From Scolanthus callimorphus (lineage: Eukaryota > Cnidaria > Anthozoa > Actiniaria > Edwardsiidae): a DNA stretch of 64,000 nt. Below, one piece after another: positions 10,860 to 23,500 of the stretch. Location of the stretch: contig JAWWUD010000062.1 in assembly GCA_033964015.1 (NCBI GenBank), positions 606,001 to 670,000 of the forward strand. The letters are read 5' to 3'. Both the position numbers and the translations under genes were made by a program. Each line of letters starts with the position of its first letter. Positions within the stretch are counted from its first letter, which is position 1. The notes beneath the pieces were generated by a model. It was not told where the DNA came from. It was given only the letters and a program-made list of their open reading frames with translations, and made no database searches.

Positions 10860-11470
10860 AACTCTCATGTCATGCTTTGTGTACCATGCAGGGATGTTAC
10901 AGCATTGTGCTCTTTCAACTCTCATGGCATGCTTTTGTGTACCATGCAGGGATGTGACGGCATTGTGCTCTTTCAACTCTCATGGCATGCTTTTGTGTAC
11001 CATGCAGGGATGTGACGGCATTTGCTCTTTCAACTCTCATGGCATGCTTTTGTGTACCATGCAGGGATGTGACGGCATGATGCTCTTTCAACTCTCATGG
11101 CATGCTTTTGTGTACCATGCAGGGATGTGACGGCATGATGCTCTTTCAACTCTCATGGCATGCTTTTGTGTACCATGCAGGGATGTGACGGCATTTGCTC
11201 TTTCAACTCTCATGGCATGCTTTGTGTACCATGCAGGGATGTGACGGCATTTGCTCTTTCAACTCTCATGGCATGCTTTTGTGTACCATGCAGGGATGTG
11301 ACGGCATTTGCTCTTTCAACTCTCATGGCATGCTTTGTGTACCATGCAGGGATGTGACGGCATTGTGCTCTTTCAACTCTCATGGCATGCTTTGTGTACC
11401 ATGCAGGGATGTGACAGCATTGTGCTCTTTCAACTCTCATGGCATGCTTTGTGCCGGCATTGTGCTCTTA
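10860..11470 (+). repeat. 58-bp minisatellite, about 10 copies
   Basis: A 56-58 bp unit (anchor CCATGCAGGGATGTGACGGC) starts at 10884, 10942, 11000, 11057, 11115, 11173, 11229, 11286, 11342 and 11399. Units differ by small length changes. Because the unit lacks stops on either strand in several frames, many overlapping reading frames appear; none is a likely gene. Confidence 0.92.
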
Positions 11471-11879
11471 AATTAAAAATTACGGCGTAGCAATTTGATT
11501 AGGAATTGTCGCATATTAAGTTAAATCAATTCTCCTGCTCATATCATGTTTCATAATTGCAAGCAACATATATTGCATTACCTTTGGGTCTTTGGAAAAG
11601 CATTATCGGAATCCTAAAACACTTGTGGACTTTTCTAGTAAGATTTCAGCAAATACGGCAATCACTGCTCAATCTCAATGGTTCCATGTCAGGTATGTAA
11701 CAACTCTTGATGGATGCTGCTTTATCATCACAAGCATTACAAAAAATAGTACACAGATAAGTGACAAGAATACAATTGCATCGAATTTTTTTTTTTTTAC
11801 ATCTGTTGACCACGGGAAAAGGTCAAAAGTGTTTACTGTTGTTTGTTAAAGGTTGTATTAACACACATTTTTAAAAAGG

Positions 11880-12113
11880 TGTGATTTTTTTCCTGGCTGG
11901 CAAAAACTTTATGTATCCCCTTGCTGGCTGGGAAAATTTTGAACTGAAGCTCTGCTGGGAAATATCTCTGGAGGTGCCTCCTGGGAAAAAGGAACAGATA
12001 AATTTTTCCCAGCAACTTTTAAAACTCATTTTTATGGAACAGAAACACTTGCAAACACCAAAATAAGCCATTTAAACACATTTAAGGAGGGGGTGCTCGT
12101 TGTGTGCCCTCGG
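11880..12113. repeat. CTGGCTGGGAAA repeat, copy 2
   Basis: Contains CTTGCTGGCTGGGAAAATTT, GCTCTGCTGGGAAA and the reverse form TTTCCCAGCAAC, so it is partly palindromic. Ends GTTGTGTGCCCT at 12103-12114. Confidence 0.45.
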
Positions 12114-12980
12114 AAACTATGCCTGAATACAGGAATACACCGCTTTCATAATGGCCGCCGCTCATTTACGTGAGGCATTCAAACTTTAAAACTATTTGAG
12201 ATTTTGACATGAAAACTATTAACCGTTATAGCGCCTGATGACTTTCAAAGCATTTGTGGAGCTGAGATGAAAACAGCAAATCTTGGACGAGATATAAGGA
12301 TCTGAAGTTCTCAAAATACACCAAAACGAGGCCAGAGAGGCTTCTAGTGAAAACCCCATACAAAACTCTGTATTTGTGGGGTCCTACAATTCCGTCAATA
12401 TTTAACCAAATTGTACTACAAGTTTCCGAAACAGTTCTTGAGCAGCAAGTTTTTGACTACAGTAAATGTTTCTTTCGCCTTTAATTAGAAAAACTGAATT
12501 GTGAAAGTGGTGTATATTTTTTATTTAGTGATAATGAATGTTTACCACCATATGCATTGCTACGCGGCCTCAAAATTCACTGTTGCGATTGGCAATTTTA
12601 CGCAAGACCATTGTAATGATTTTCTTGAACCAGAAAGATAAACATTCGAGGCAAGGTATACAAGGGTAGCTTAAAACGATTTTGGTTGATATGGCAATCA
12701 ATTTCGACCCCCTGAAGTGGCCGAATCCAGCGTTTTGGTTTGATTGACGGCTGAAAATCGCCGCAATGCATACAGTGGTAAACTATAGGACACTTTGAAA
12801 TCTACTGTTAGACATTTAAAACAATATGTATAACATTTATAACATACATTTATGCGTTAATGTTATGATTTTATCTACAATTTAGTAATGCCTATGTGAG
12901 TGAGTTATGTGTATAAGAAAGTTTATTTTGAATAAAAATGTATTGAATGGTAATATCGTGTTGCGAGTTTAACTAATGCT
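12114..12980. other. Non-coding stretch
   Basis: AT-rich, stops in all frames. A small hairpin CCCCATACAAAACTCTGTAT...GTGGGG lies near 12355. Nothing else recognised. Confidence 0.4.
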
Positions 12981-13005
12981 GAGAGATCGTGACGCACGGG
13001 AAAGC

Positions 13006-13365
13006 CGAATTATCCGGCAAAAATCCTACAGGGAAAGTGCAGTGAAAACGCGAATTATCCGGCAAAATCCTACAGGGATAATGCAGGGAAAACGCGAATT
13101 ATCCGGCGAAAATTATGCACGGAAAATGCAGGAAAACGCGAATTATCCAGCGGAAATCCTACAGGGATAATGTAGGGAAAACGCGAATTATCCAGCAAAA
13201 TCCTACAGGGAAAATGTAGGGAAAACGCGAATTATCCGACGGAAATTATGTAAGGAAAATGCGGGAAAACGCGAATTATCCGGCAACATCCTACAGGGAT
13301 AATGTAGGGAAAACGCGAATTATCCGGCCAAAATCCAACAAGGATAATTTAAGGAAAACGCGAAT
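13006..13365 (+). repeat. 44-45 bp tandem array, eight copies
   Basis: Anchor CGAATTATCCGGCAAAATCC occurs at 13006, 13051, 13095, 13139, 13184, 13228, 13272, 13317 and (broken) 13361. Unit ends CTACAGGGATAATGCAGGG with variants. Followed by related sequence up to CGGACTTTTTTGCCGTG at 13641-13657, inverse of the 5667 edge. Confidence 0.9.
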
Positions 13366-13997
13366 GTTCTATTTGGGAAAACGTGAGAGGTGATAACTGG
13401 AAAACTCACGTGTTCCAGCCGTTTTCCTCAAACAGACAACGCCAGGAAAAGTCGCATAATGCTGAATTTTGCCAAGTAGTAAAACGTACAGGTAAACGGC
13501 ACGTTTTCTGCCTCGGGAAAATTGACAGGAAAATGCATGGGAAAACGCGCGTTTTACTGATGGATAAATAGAGGAAAACGCCAAGATTATGTTACGTTTT
13601 CGGCGAATTTTCCTCGCATTATCCGAACGGAAAATGCCGGACTTTTTTGCCGTGATAGACGCATATCACGTTAATATGGCTTAATGATATCTTACAGCTA
13701 TCAGGAAACGAAGCCGAAAACGAATTAGTAAAACTGCAAAGTTTGGTGAAGATTGGTTGAATACTGACCAAGATATAATTTTTTCTAATTTACTGATTCT
13801 TACAATAAAATGTATGGTGGTAGCGCATCGATGCGCTACCAGCGTCGTTTTGATGTTTTTGCCCATACATTTTACTGGTGATCCAGGGTTTATCCCGACT
13901 ATGGACACGGTGTGTATAGTTGTGCAATATTCCAGACTAAAAATTCCTTTTTAAAAAGTTGGCTAATTTGCATTGTGCAATGTCAAAATACTATATC

Positions 13998-14297
13998 GGG
14001 CCATTCCATTTTTAAGCCGAACCTCCCCGGAAGAGCTCATTTTCTTTAGTAACCCCCTCGGAAAAAAGAGCCCTTTTTGAATTGCACTCCCTCGGAAAAA
14101 CCCACGAAAGAGGCTATTTTTTATTGCACCCCCCCCGGAAGAACCCATGGAAGAGGCTTTTTCTTATTGTATCCCCTCGGAAAAACCAACGGAAGAGCCT
14201 TTCTTTCGGTTTGACCTCCTCGGAAATGGCCATTTTGCTATACCCCCTAGGAAAACTTCTTCTGTAGGGGGGTGCGGCTAAAAAATGGCAATGGCCC
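13998..14297. mobile_element. 300-bp MITE with internal repeats
   Basis: Ends GGGCCATTCCATTTTTAAGC (left) and the inverse of GGGCCATTGCCATTTTTTAG (right). Inside, a unit CCCTCGGAAAAACC...GAAGAG...TTTTTATTG repeats about six times at 35-45 bp spacing. Confidence 0.75.
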
Positions 14298-14590
14298 ATA
14301 AGACCAATAGTTTAAAATAAACAACACTAGGCTCTTCACCTCTCTCCTCTATGTTCTAGCTTGTTCTCCAACAAAGGTAACTTTAACTCAGTTGTACTGA
14401 GTGGACCACCATGTTGAAATGCATTTATTGACTCATTCAATCTATTTATTTATTTACCAGGTAAGTCGTTCATTCTTTTAAAGAACATTAGAGACTGCAT
14501 GGGAAAAGAAAAACGACAAAAAAATCTATGTTATAATAATATCATGACATTTTATGTCAGCCTGAAAGGGTTATTCTTTAATCCCAACGA

Positions 14591-17500
14591 TTAGGCAGTA
14601 TCCATTGATTGTTCTTGCTCATTATGTTGTGTATCCCTTTTGTCTCTCTTTTTATCCCGCTCTTCCTGGTCTTCCGTACTTTGTGGTATTCCCGGTTTAG
14701 CTATAGCGTGCTCTCTACCAGCTGCAAGCTCAGCTTCTCCATCCGGGGCTAATCGCTCTACTTGTTCCGAACCTTCTTCGCCAATAATTTCTTCATCTTG
14801 CTTCGTCTCCTCAACTCTATCACGTCTTTTGTCACGTTGTTCCAAAGGTGGTGTTACCAAATCCTTGTCCTTGCTAGGTTGTTCGGTCTCGGTGTGTTCG
14901 GACGCACTCTTATTGTTGTCATCGGGTATTTTGCTTCCACTTGACATCCTGTCTGCACTCAGTCTTTCGTCAAAGAATTTGAAAACCGATCTGAATGCGT
15001 AATGAGATGTCCATACATGTTCTAGTGTACCTAAAGCGATAAAGCAAAAGCACAGTCGTAAGTATCAGCAAATGTTTTGGGTGTTCAGAAACTACGTGCT
15101 AGGAAGGTCGAGTAACTCTTTCAATAACAAGTTTTTTTTATAAAAACGTTAGGCTTGACAAAAATTATTATTTTTTCATTGCCAATACTACCTTTTCAAG
15201 AATTTGAGGCAAAAAATATAACGCGATTCAAAAACAAAGCAACATAAAGACAGATTGACTTACTAGAGTGCAAATTGTAAAATCGTGAAACATTTGTAAT
15301 AAATTGTTTTTGTTTACAACCCGGAGTGTGCCAACCAGAGAAACTCAACCCGGATTTCACTCAAGAGGAGCCCACTACCTAGGGTTACTAGACTACTGCC
15401 GCTCTACTAACTGAGCTATCAGCCCCTTTGATTAGTCATGATTAGGGATTTGACTCATACATCAACCACAATAGTTCAGTTGGTAGAGCGGCAGTCCAGT
15501 AACCCTAAGGTCGTACTGGGTTGGAATCCAGATTTGTTATTAAAATCCGGGTCGAGTTTCTCTGGTTGGCGTACTTCGAGTTAGACGTCCCTGGGGATGA
15601 TTCAATATCGAATTTGTTTGTCAATTCATTTTTACGGCCCTTCCTACTTCACTACTAGCTTATTAACCACATTACCCACAAAAAAAAGTAATACTGTTTC
15701 ACTTCTTTGGCTTACCATGACGCTCATAATATCTACGAAGCATGAACAGAGCCATACAACTTCATACTTAATCGTTTTGAATTTAAATTGCTTTTTCCCC
15801 TTTCGAACTTTTTTTTCAAACTTGGCATGTTTGCATCTCCATGTTTGATATTCATGTTTGGAACAATAAAAAACGCGCCAAAACGCGACTTAAAGAAGAG
15901 GCTCACCGTGCTCGTTTACGCGCCATCAGGCAGTACATTAAATGTACTTGATGCGCAAGCAAAATTCGAATTTCTGACATGCAGAAATTGGTCCTTGTTA
16001 CGTGCAAAAGTTTAAATCATCGGGGATGATCGTCATATCTTTTAGGGATCAAAATCACGGGTGTTGGCCTCGTTTAGGGGTGACCTTCATCTGCAATAAA
16101 ATCTAAGTGAGATTGGTATCTTTTAGGGCTCTAAGAAAGAGGCAAACCTTCAAGAAAGAGAGAGAGTACTTGTTGACAAGATGGTAAATTAGACAACATC
16201 GAAGACGGAAATTTCTTGATGGGTATCTTTTAGGGGAAAAAATTATTTGATCCACGCCCTTTTTGGTATCTTTTAGGGATGAAGCTGAAAATTCCCGACG
16301 ACCATCCCTCACCAAAAAATATGGGAGTTCCCCCCGTTGTTTCAGTAAAGTCGTGTGTTCCTCTTGCTGTGTACAACTATACAGTTTAGCGCCCATTATA
16401 CAAAAAATATTGAATGTCAGGAGCCCATTACCTAGGAGCGTCCCAAGTTTTCATAGTGTAACATGGGACACGAAGCCTTAAGTTATTTTTAGTTTCACAT
16501 TTTCACGCCAAGCTTACGACACACAAATGAGAACGTTAGGCAGAAGAGCGTGAAATGAACATTCTCATTAAATTGCTCTTAGCCAAAATGTTATATACCT
16601 GCGGATACCCTTTTGCTGTCGGATGAGCTGACAAATGGAGATTTGATGGCCGTGTCCAATGGCAGGTCAGACGATACCCAGTTCCTCGTCCGCTAGAGAA
16701 CATAACAAATTAACTTTGTTGTTTGATTAAGGCTGATTTCCATATAGTCTTATCTGTCGTATCTGTCGCATCAGTCAACCGTGAAACAAAAGAATAATTC
16801 CAATTTCCATTGTTTCACGGTCGACTGATGAGACAGATACGACTGATAAGACTATATGGAAACCAGGCCTTACCCTCAGTTCACTCAGTTGGCTTCTTTA
16901 TGAGATTTAATGACAACATCTCCACTACCCTTTTGGATTTGGCGGAAAAGCCACTCAGTTCAAGATGCACATTCAACATTTTACTTACATGTAGCTTTCA
17001 AGCCAAAAAGATAGCACAAGGGGAGGTTTGCATAAAAGTTGCATGACGTGCAGGCTTGATTTATTCAGACTATTCTCATAAATGTTCATGGTTAAACATT
17101 ATCAACAAATATCAACATCGGTGAACATCCTTTCAACAGGATGCCACGACGAAATCGTCGAACAAATGTTCACTGCAGCTATTATTTTGCCTCAATGAAG
17201 ATACTGCTAGACATTACCATTCTGAACCAGTGTCTTAGCGTTTGACTTGCTCCTTGGTATGATAGGCTGTGTACAGAATCCGTAAACGCCACAGCTTTGA
17301 CGCGTGACATAGCATCTTTACACTTTTTCATCTAGAAGAACAGCACATCACATACATTAGTACCTTGTATTGTAGTGGAATGAAGCTTTGTTTGTGCTGC
17401 TTTTGTTGTGTCTACAGGGATAAAATCCGGGGGGGGGGGGTGCTCGTCGTACCTTTTAGCAATTTTAGGGTTTAAAATCAGGCCTCTGGTACCTTTTAGG

Positions 17501-20500
17501 GAGTCAAACTTGAAAAATATTTTCCAGATAGGTCCCTGTAAATCAACAATGGTTTTTATCAATATCGCACTTGTTGTGGTAGCCTGAATTAAAAAAAAAT
17601 ACGAGAGAAAATTACGAGGGAAAAACACATCTGAAATTCAGGCTAACTTGCTGGTACCATTTAGGGGTCAAAATCAACTAAACCACACCCTTTCTGGTAC
17701 CTTTTAGGGGTCAAATCAAAAGTTCCCGACGAGCACCCTTGCCCCCCTGGGATAAAATCATCTTCCCACAGGTTGCTTTGAGCATAAAACAATCATAATG
17801 GTACCATGGACAAGCGTGTGTCTATTGCAGAAAAAAGTGATAATTTATCCCCTGTAGGGGTACTCCTTCAAGACTATATGGGATGCTCCAAACAAAAGGG
17901 GTAGGTTTGGAGGCCTGAGGTATACAAAAGGGTAAGGAAATAGCAACATGAAAGTAGTATTAGTAATTATATGAAAGGGTAGAAACTTGTAAGTTTTAGT
18001 ATATATATCTGCAAGTTTGCAAGATGGAGTATACATATTTCACAAATTGCAGACGCATTTTTTCTAGCCCCATGTAACACAGCTGCATATCTGCACAAAA
18101 TTGTTGACTTTATAATGGCAAAATTATGTCACAGTTGTATAATTAAATAGGGTATGAAAAGATAAAATTCATGTTCAACATATAACACCAGTGGCAGCAA
18201 TTCTACTGATAGCTATTAAAGATTTGACTTGATTTTCTAGATTTATTTTTATGAAAGGCATCGATGTATGCGTCTTCTCGGATAAGGACGTTAAACCGTA
18301 GGTCCCGTCTCTCACATACACTACACTAACCGGAACCAGAGGGACGTTAAAGAACCACGGGGACGCGGGAGTGACCATCCCCAGTGCATAGGGCTCACAC
18401 TCATACTAACATGGTCGAGCGTTTCATACATGAGCTTCTAGCTCGGGAGATTGGGTGACTACTCCCCACGTTATCGACTTAAAATAAATCATTTACATTT
18501 ACATTTATGGGGTATCATTTGGAATCAATACAAAAGGGGCGCCATTTTAGCAAACATTGGCATATTAAAGGGTATGGGATTGATAGTCCGGGTGAACCAT
18601 CCCTGTATAGAATATGACATATTTATCCTATACAGTATGACTGTTCACAGCTCCCCCTCATACAAAGTACATAAGTTAATGCTGCACAAGGCAGATGTCC
18701 TAGAGCGGATTTCACATGACTGTCAAGACTTGTTATGTAATTGCGATTGCTTTGCGTTCTCATTGGCTACTCGTTTCTCTCAGCCAATCAAATTCTGTAG
18801 TAAATACCATTGCATAATTACTTAGGAATTGGTTCGGCTTGCAATTGGCTGAGAAAAAAGCCATTTAGGAGCAAGTCATGTTTTCTCTCGATTCTGATTG
18901 GCTAGTGATTGCTCAATTGCAATTGTTTTCACGACAGTCATGTGAAAACCGCTCTAATGTTAAATTGAATGATTGTTCTTACTGCATGCACCACCACCAC
19001 TCCTCCATAGCTATGCGCCACTATAACGATATCACGGGCAGTAGCTCTGCTGATGAAGTGCTCCCACACATACACAAAGTGGTCTTCAGGTGACTCACTA
19101 CCCTGAAAACAAACTGACAAAACTCAATCAAGTATTTTTTACACTACTTTAACTACCAAGGGCTTCATGTGTCTTGCACATCAGGGGCTCTCAATCAGTG
19201 TTTCTAGGATACATGGAAGAGCTCATAATGAAATCAATACGCTCAGCACATGAAGCAGGGTCCGTGGTTTGATGCGCTGATGCGGAAACGCATAATTTTC
19301 TTCCAATACAAATGATCTATTTTGAAAAAACGGCTACCATGATGCATGATGTTTCCAACAAAGTTGCGCCGGTTCTGATACAGAAGCTTTTTACTAAAAC
19401 AGAAGATGTGCATAATTACAGTACAAGGGCGGCTTGCAGTGGAAATTTTTATGTCAAATCATCAAGACTTGAGATCCAGAAACTTTCATTTTCACGGTCT
19501 GGATCCTGTATTTATAATAGTTTACCAGTAAGTTTGAGAAATGAGAATAAAACGAATTTTAAGCAACAATTAAGAATAATATTGATACATTTGTTAGAAA
19601 CTGAAAACGATTATATTGGTGTGGATAAAATGATCTCGAGGATGCCCAAACTTTCATTCGCTTAATAACATCTTTTAAATTCATCTTACTTAATTTTCTT
19701 TCCCTTTTTCTACTTTTTCGCTTTTTCCCTTTTATGTATAAACAAGTGATGCAGCTCTAATGAAAAATATTAATAATAATCTGTTTGTAAATCTAATGCC
19801 ATCCGCCTCGACTAGTTTTTCTATTTGCGGATGGCGTTACCTTATTTCTCTACTCTATTTATTTCCAAAATAAACTTCTTGTTGTTGGCTTTTTCCGCAT
19901 AATGCGCATAATCCGCCGAATCCCGCATAATCGAGCATAATTTCCCAAAATTTTGTGAAAATCATTAAAAAGGCATCATTACTTGGTGCTTCTCACGAAA
20001 GTGATACATTTATTCTGAAATCGTCTGTCCAAAACGTCAAAGCAACTCGACAGAAATGAAAATAACAAAGCGTTCTATATCGCGCCGCGCTTGTTTGCGT
20101 CTTGCAAAGTAAAAAAAAAAAAAAAAAGCGGGAGAGGACGCTAACCACGATAAACACAGTCGACTTTATGCAGTTAACATTTATCATAATCACATCACAT
20201 TACGCTTTTTCATGGATCATTTACACGACAGAAACGTGGCTACTTCCGACGATTGCAGATCGCTCTCGCGAAGGGGGGTAGTTTTGAGCATTACGCACAG
20301 AACAACGCAAACAAGCGCGACGAGTTTTTGTTATCATGAGAGATCGTAACGATAGCTCTGATAGTGTGCGTGTAGCTCTCGTGACCGTTCAGTTCATTTC
20401 TTAATAGGAGTGCGTTGTTACGTTCCTTGTGGTATGGAAAAGGTAATTAACGCTATTTTGTAAGGAAGTGAAAAGCTTTATTACAAAGTGAAAACATGTC

Positions 20501-23500
20501 TACCTGAAAGAAACGTAGCGTTACGTTAGTAAAGCGTAGCAATTGGAACTCATCACAAAGCATTTTATAAACAAACAAGAGTTGTTGAAGTCAAATAGCA
20601 GCTATATACATGTAACAAAACAGCAGAAAAGAGCAAAATATGTTACAGCACCAGGAAAAATATAGTGCGCAATCCCGCATAATTTCGTATTTTTAGCGCA
20701 TAATTTCAGAAAAAATCGCGCATAATTTCATAAAAATCCCGCATCAAACCACGGGCCTGATGAAAGTGTTTTGATTGTCCCCAAGTGAAAGCCAGGTCAT
20801 TACAGGAAAAACCCTTTTGAACCTATGAGAGAATTAATTATTAGTTTCATTTTTAGAGATGCCTCGATCTTTTTTCTTACCCTTATTCTAAGTGATTTGC
20901 CATCTTTCATTTCCACATTTTCATTTCCATTAGTAATAAGCACACCATATCCTTCCTAAAAAGATCAAAATAAAGTAAAAATGGTTTAGAAAAGTGTCAA
21001 TTAAGAACTGATGTCCATTATTAAAGCTACAGAATAATATAATCACTGTGTACCTTTTGTGCTTGTGATATGTACGGCAACATTGTTCCACTGTCTAGAC
21101 AATCATTGATGATCAGACTGTTTGAAGAATAAGGAGAGGATTAACTGAAAATGCTTGATTTGGAATGGATTCTGATGCAAGTGTGGAAAGAAAAGGTGTG
21201 GAAAACCTAACATTCACATGCAGTACTACAAAACCCCATGGAGGATGACAGCAGGGCTCAAAATGAAGAAATAACTATAGTCATAATGATTGTTGTACTA
21301 ACATCATTAGCATTATTCTTCAAAATAATATACTAGGTGTAAATCCATTAGATTACAAATTCAAGTAAAGGTTAAAAGTAAACATTTCCACCTTTCCATG
21401 ACGCCATTATCAAGACAAATTAATGAATATGACCACCCCCCAACCTTGCCTTCTTCCCCCATATGAAACCCCACCAGAGGGAATTTCACAAACCTGAATA
21501 GTACCGAATAGTTAATTTGAAATTCAGCGGTCGCGATCATCATGATCATCAGGTAAGAAATTGTTTGTTATTTTTGTTTGACGAGCCGATTCTCAATTCC
21601 TTGGCCGGAATTTCAAATTAAGAAGATAACTAAATGAATTGTACTTTTTTCCATTTTTTGGTGCTATTCGGAACTATTCGGTACTATTCGCTCTTGACTA
21701 TTCGGGTTTTCCAGAAACCCCATAAAATGTCAATGCATGAGAGAAAATTAAAGTGCCTATAATAACAAAATAGTTTTTTGCTTATAAGAAAGCCCTTTCA
21801 AAATAGTGAAGAATGTTTGTTTGACGTTCATAGCACTAATGGTTCCAGAGATATTCAGGTTTTTAACTTATGCAAATTAGGTAACTGATGATGTCATAGC
21901 AGGAAGCGTGACAATCCTGGAAACTTCATTTCACCATAACAAGACAAGAAATGTTCAGGCAATCTTCAAACTTGGTGATGTTAAAGAACAGCATTGACAA
22001 CAAACCTCTGTGTATTTATTAGTGTTGCCATGGTAATGATTTGTCTCTTTGAAAAATAACGAAAAATCTGTATTATATTCACCTAGTTGTGTAATCATAT
22101 AAAATACGGCAAAAAGTGTTTCTACTACTGTTGTGAGGTGTTCTTTTGAGTTTCACAGGATTTCATACAAATCTCAATATTTTACAGATTTTTGCTAATT
22201 TATTTATGTGCAGCCCTGGTGCAAAGGCTGTTACCATGACAACCCTAATAAATATATTTGGGCAAGGGTATTGGTATGCTGCCTAATATTCTCAAGTTTG
22301 AACAGTGTCTGTCCCTTTGTTGCTAAGATATAGTAGGAAGCATTTGCTCTGGATTTATCTGTCCCTGCTATGATGTCACCATTTGCCTAATTTGCATCAG
22401 TTGAAAATCTAAATATTATCTCTTGCACCTTTAGTGCTACAAACATCGAATAAATACCATTCTTCCCCATTTTGAAAGAGCTTTCTAATAAGTATAAAAC
22501 GATTTTGTTATTATAGGCACATTAGAAGACATACAATATGTACTGTACAATGCATTCTACCTTCGTGCCCACTGCCCTGCCCGGACAACTCCACTGCCAT
22601 GAATGAGGATCATCAACTTGTCAGCTGCTAGGGCATCATCACTCATAAAAAAGAACACTTGACCTTCATCTTCCTTTGCATCAGCCTACAAACACAGCAC
22701 ATGCCTTGTACATTTGCCACTACTTTCACAGTAAGGTCAAGCAAAAATAATGCTACTTACCGGTACAAACACTTTCTTCAATCCTGAAGTTGTTACCAGC
22801 AACTGATAAACATGTTTGGTTATTATCTGATGAGAAATGCCAAAAAGAGAGCATATTAGCAGACACAGATTAAAATACATAATCAAATGGTTGCATATTA
22901 TCATCACACACCTCGCCAAGTGCTTCATAGTGCTTCTGGTTGTATTCTCTGTCAAATTTCTTCACTTCAAAATGAAACTTTTCACCTGTTTGTTTGTCCC
23001 TCAGCTCTCCTTCTAGGGGAACGCAACAAAAACTGTAGCTTAGCATCAGCCATTTGAGGGAGATTTATGATGCTATATTTCATGACCATTTCTTAAAACA
23101 CTTGATGCCTGGGAAGGGGTTGGGGTACTTCAAGGTTAAAAATGGTATGACCATCAGGAAGCCCAAATTTCCACCCGAAAAAATACCCCTCGGTCGGAAA
23201 ATACCTTCAGGGTGCCATTTTAGTTTCAAAGAACACCTAGAAAATACTGGATTTTCTTCAGCATGCCATTTCTGTTCAAAGAATCTTTAAAAAATACTGC
23301 ATCGCCGATTTTAACCCCTAAAAAAATATACCCCCCAGGACTTGATGCCAGCAACTTTTAGCGCTTTGATAATGGGATCCTAAGGCAAATATCACCAGGA
23401 ATACCATGTAAAAATTTCTTACTTTCATTAAATATGTACCCAAATTCTTCTAATGTTTCATATGAGTAGAATACTGGCCTCTCAATGTTTGCTCTTCCTG

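Noticed and set aside
10860..11470. CRISPR-like array
   Set aside because: Units are contiguous copies with no unique spacers, in a eukaryotic context with no cas genes.
10867..11490. Several overlapping open frames with repeated peptide HGMLLCTMQGCDG
   Set aside because: They are produced by a stop-free minisatellite with a non-triplet unit; the same happens on both strands.
15390..15530. tRNA genes in both orientations
   Set aside because: Box-like motifs only; acceptor and anticodon arms do not pair, and shared tails mark them as SINEs.
18878..19093. Plus-strand 71-codon frame
   Set aside because: Antisense to the ARB2A exon 19102-18983, which carries the conserved AHSYGG motif.
20341..20660. 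Possible promoter or small gene within the hAT-like element
   Set aside because: No frame, TATA box or conserved motif strong enough to support it.
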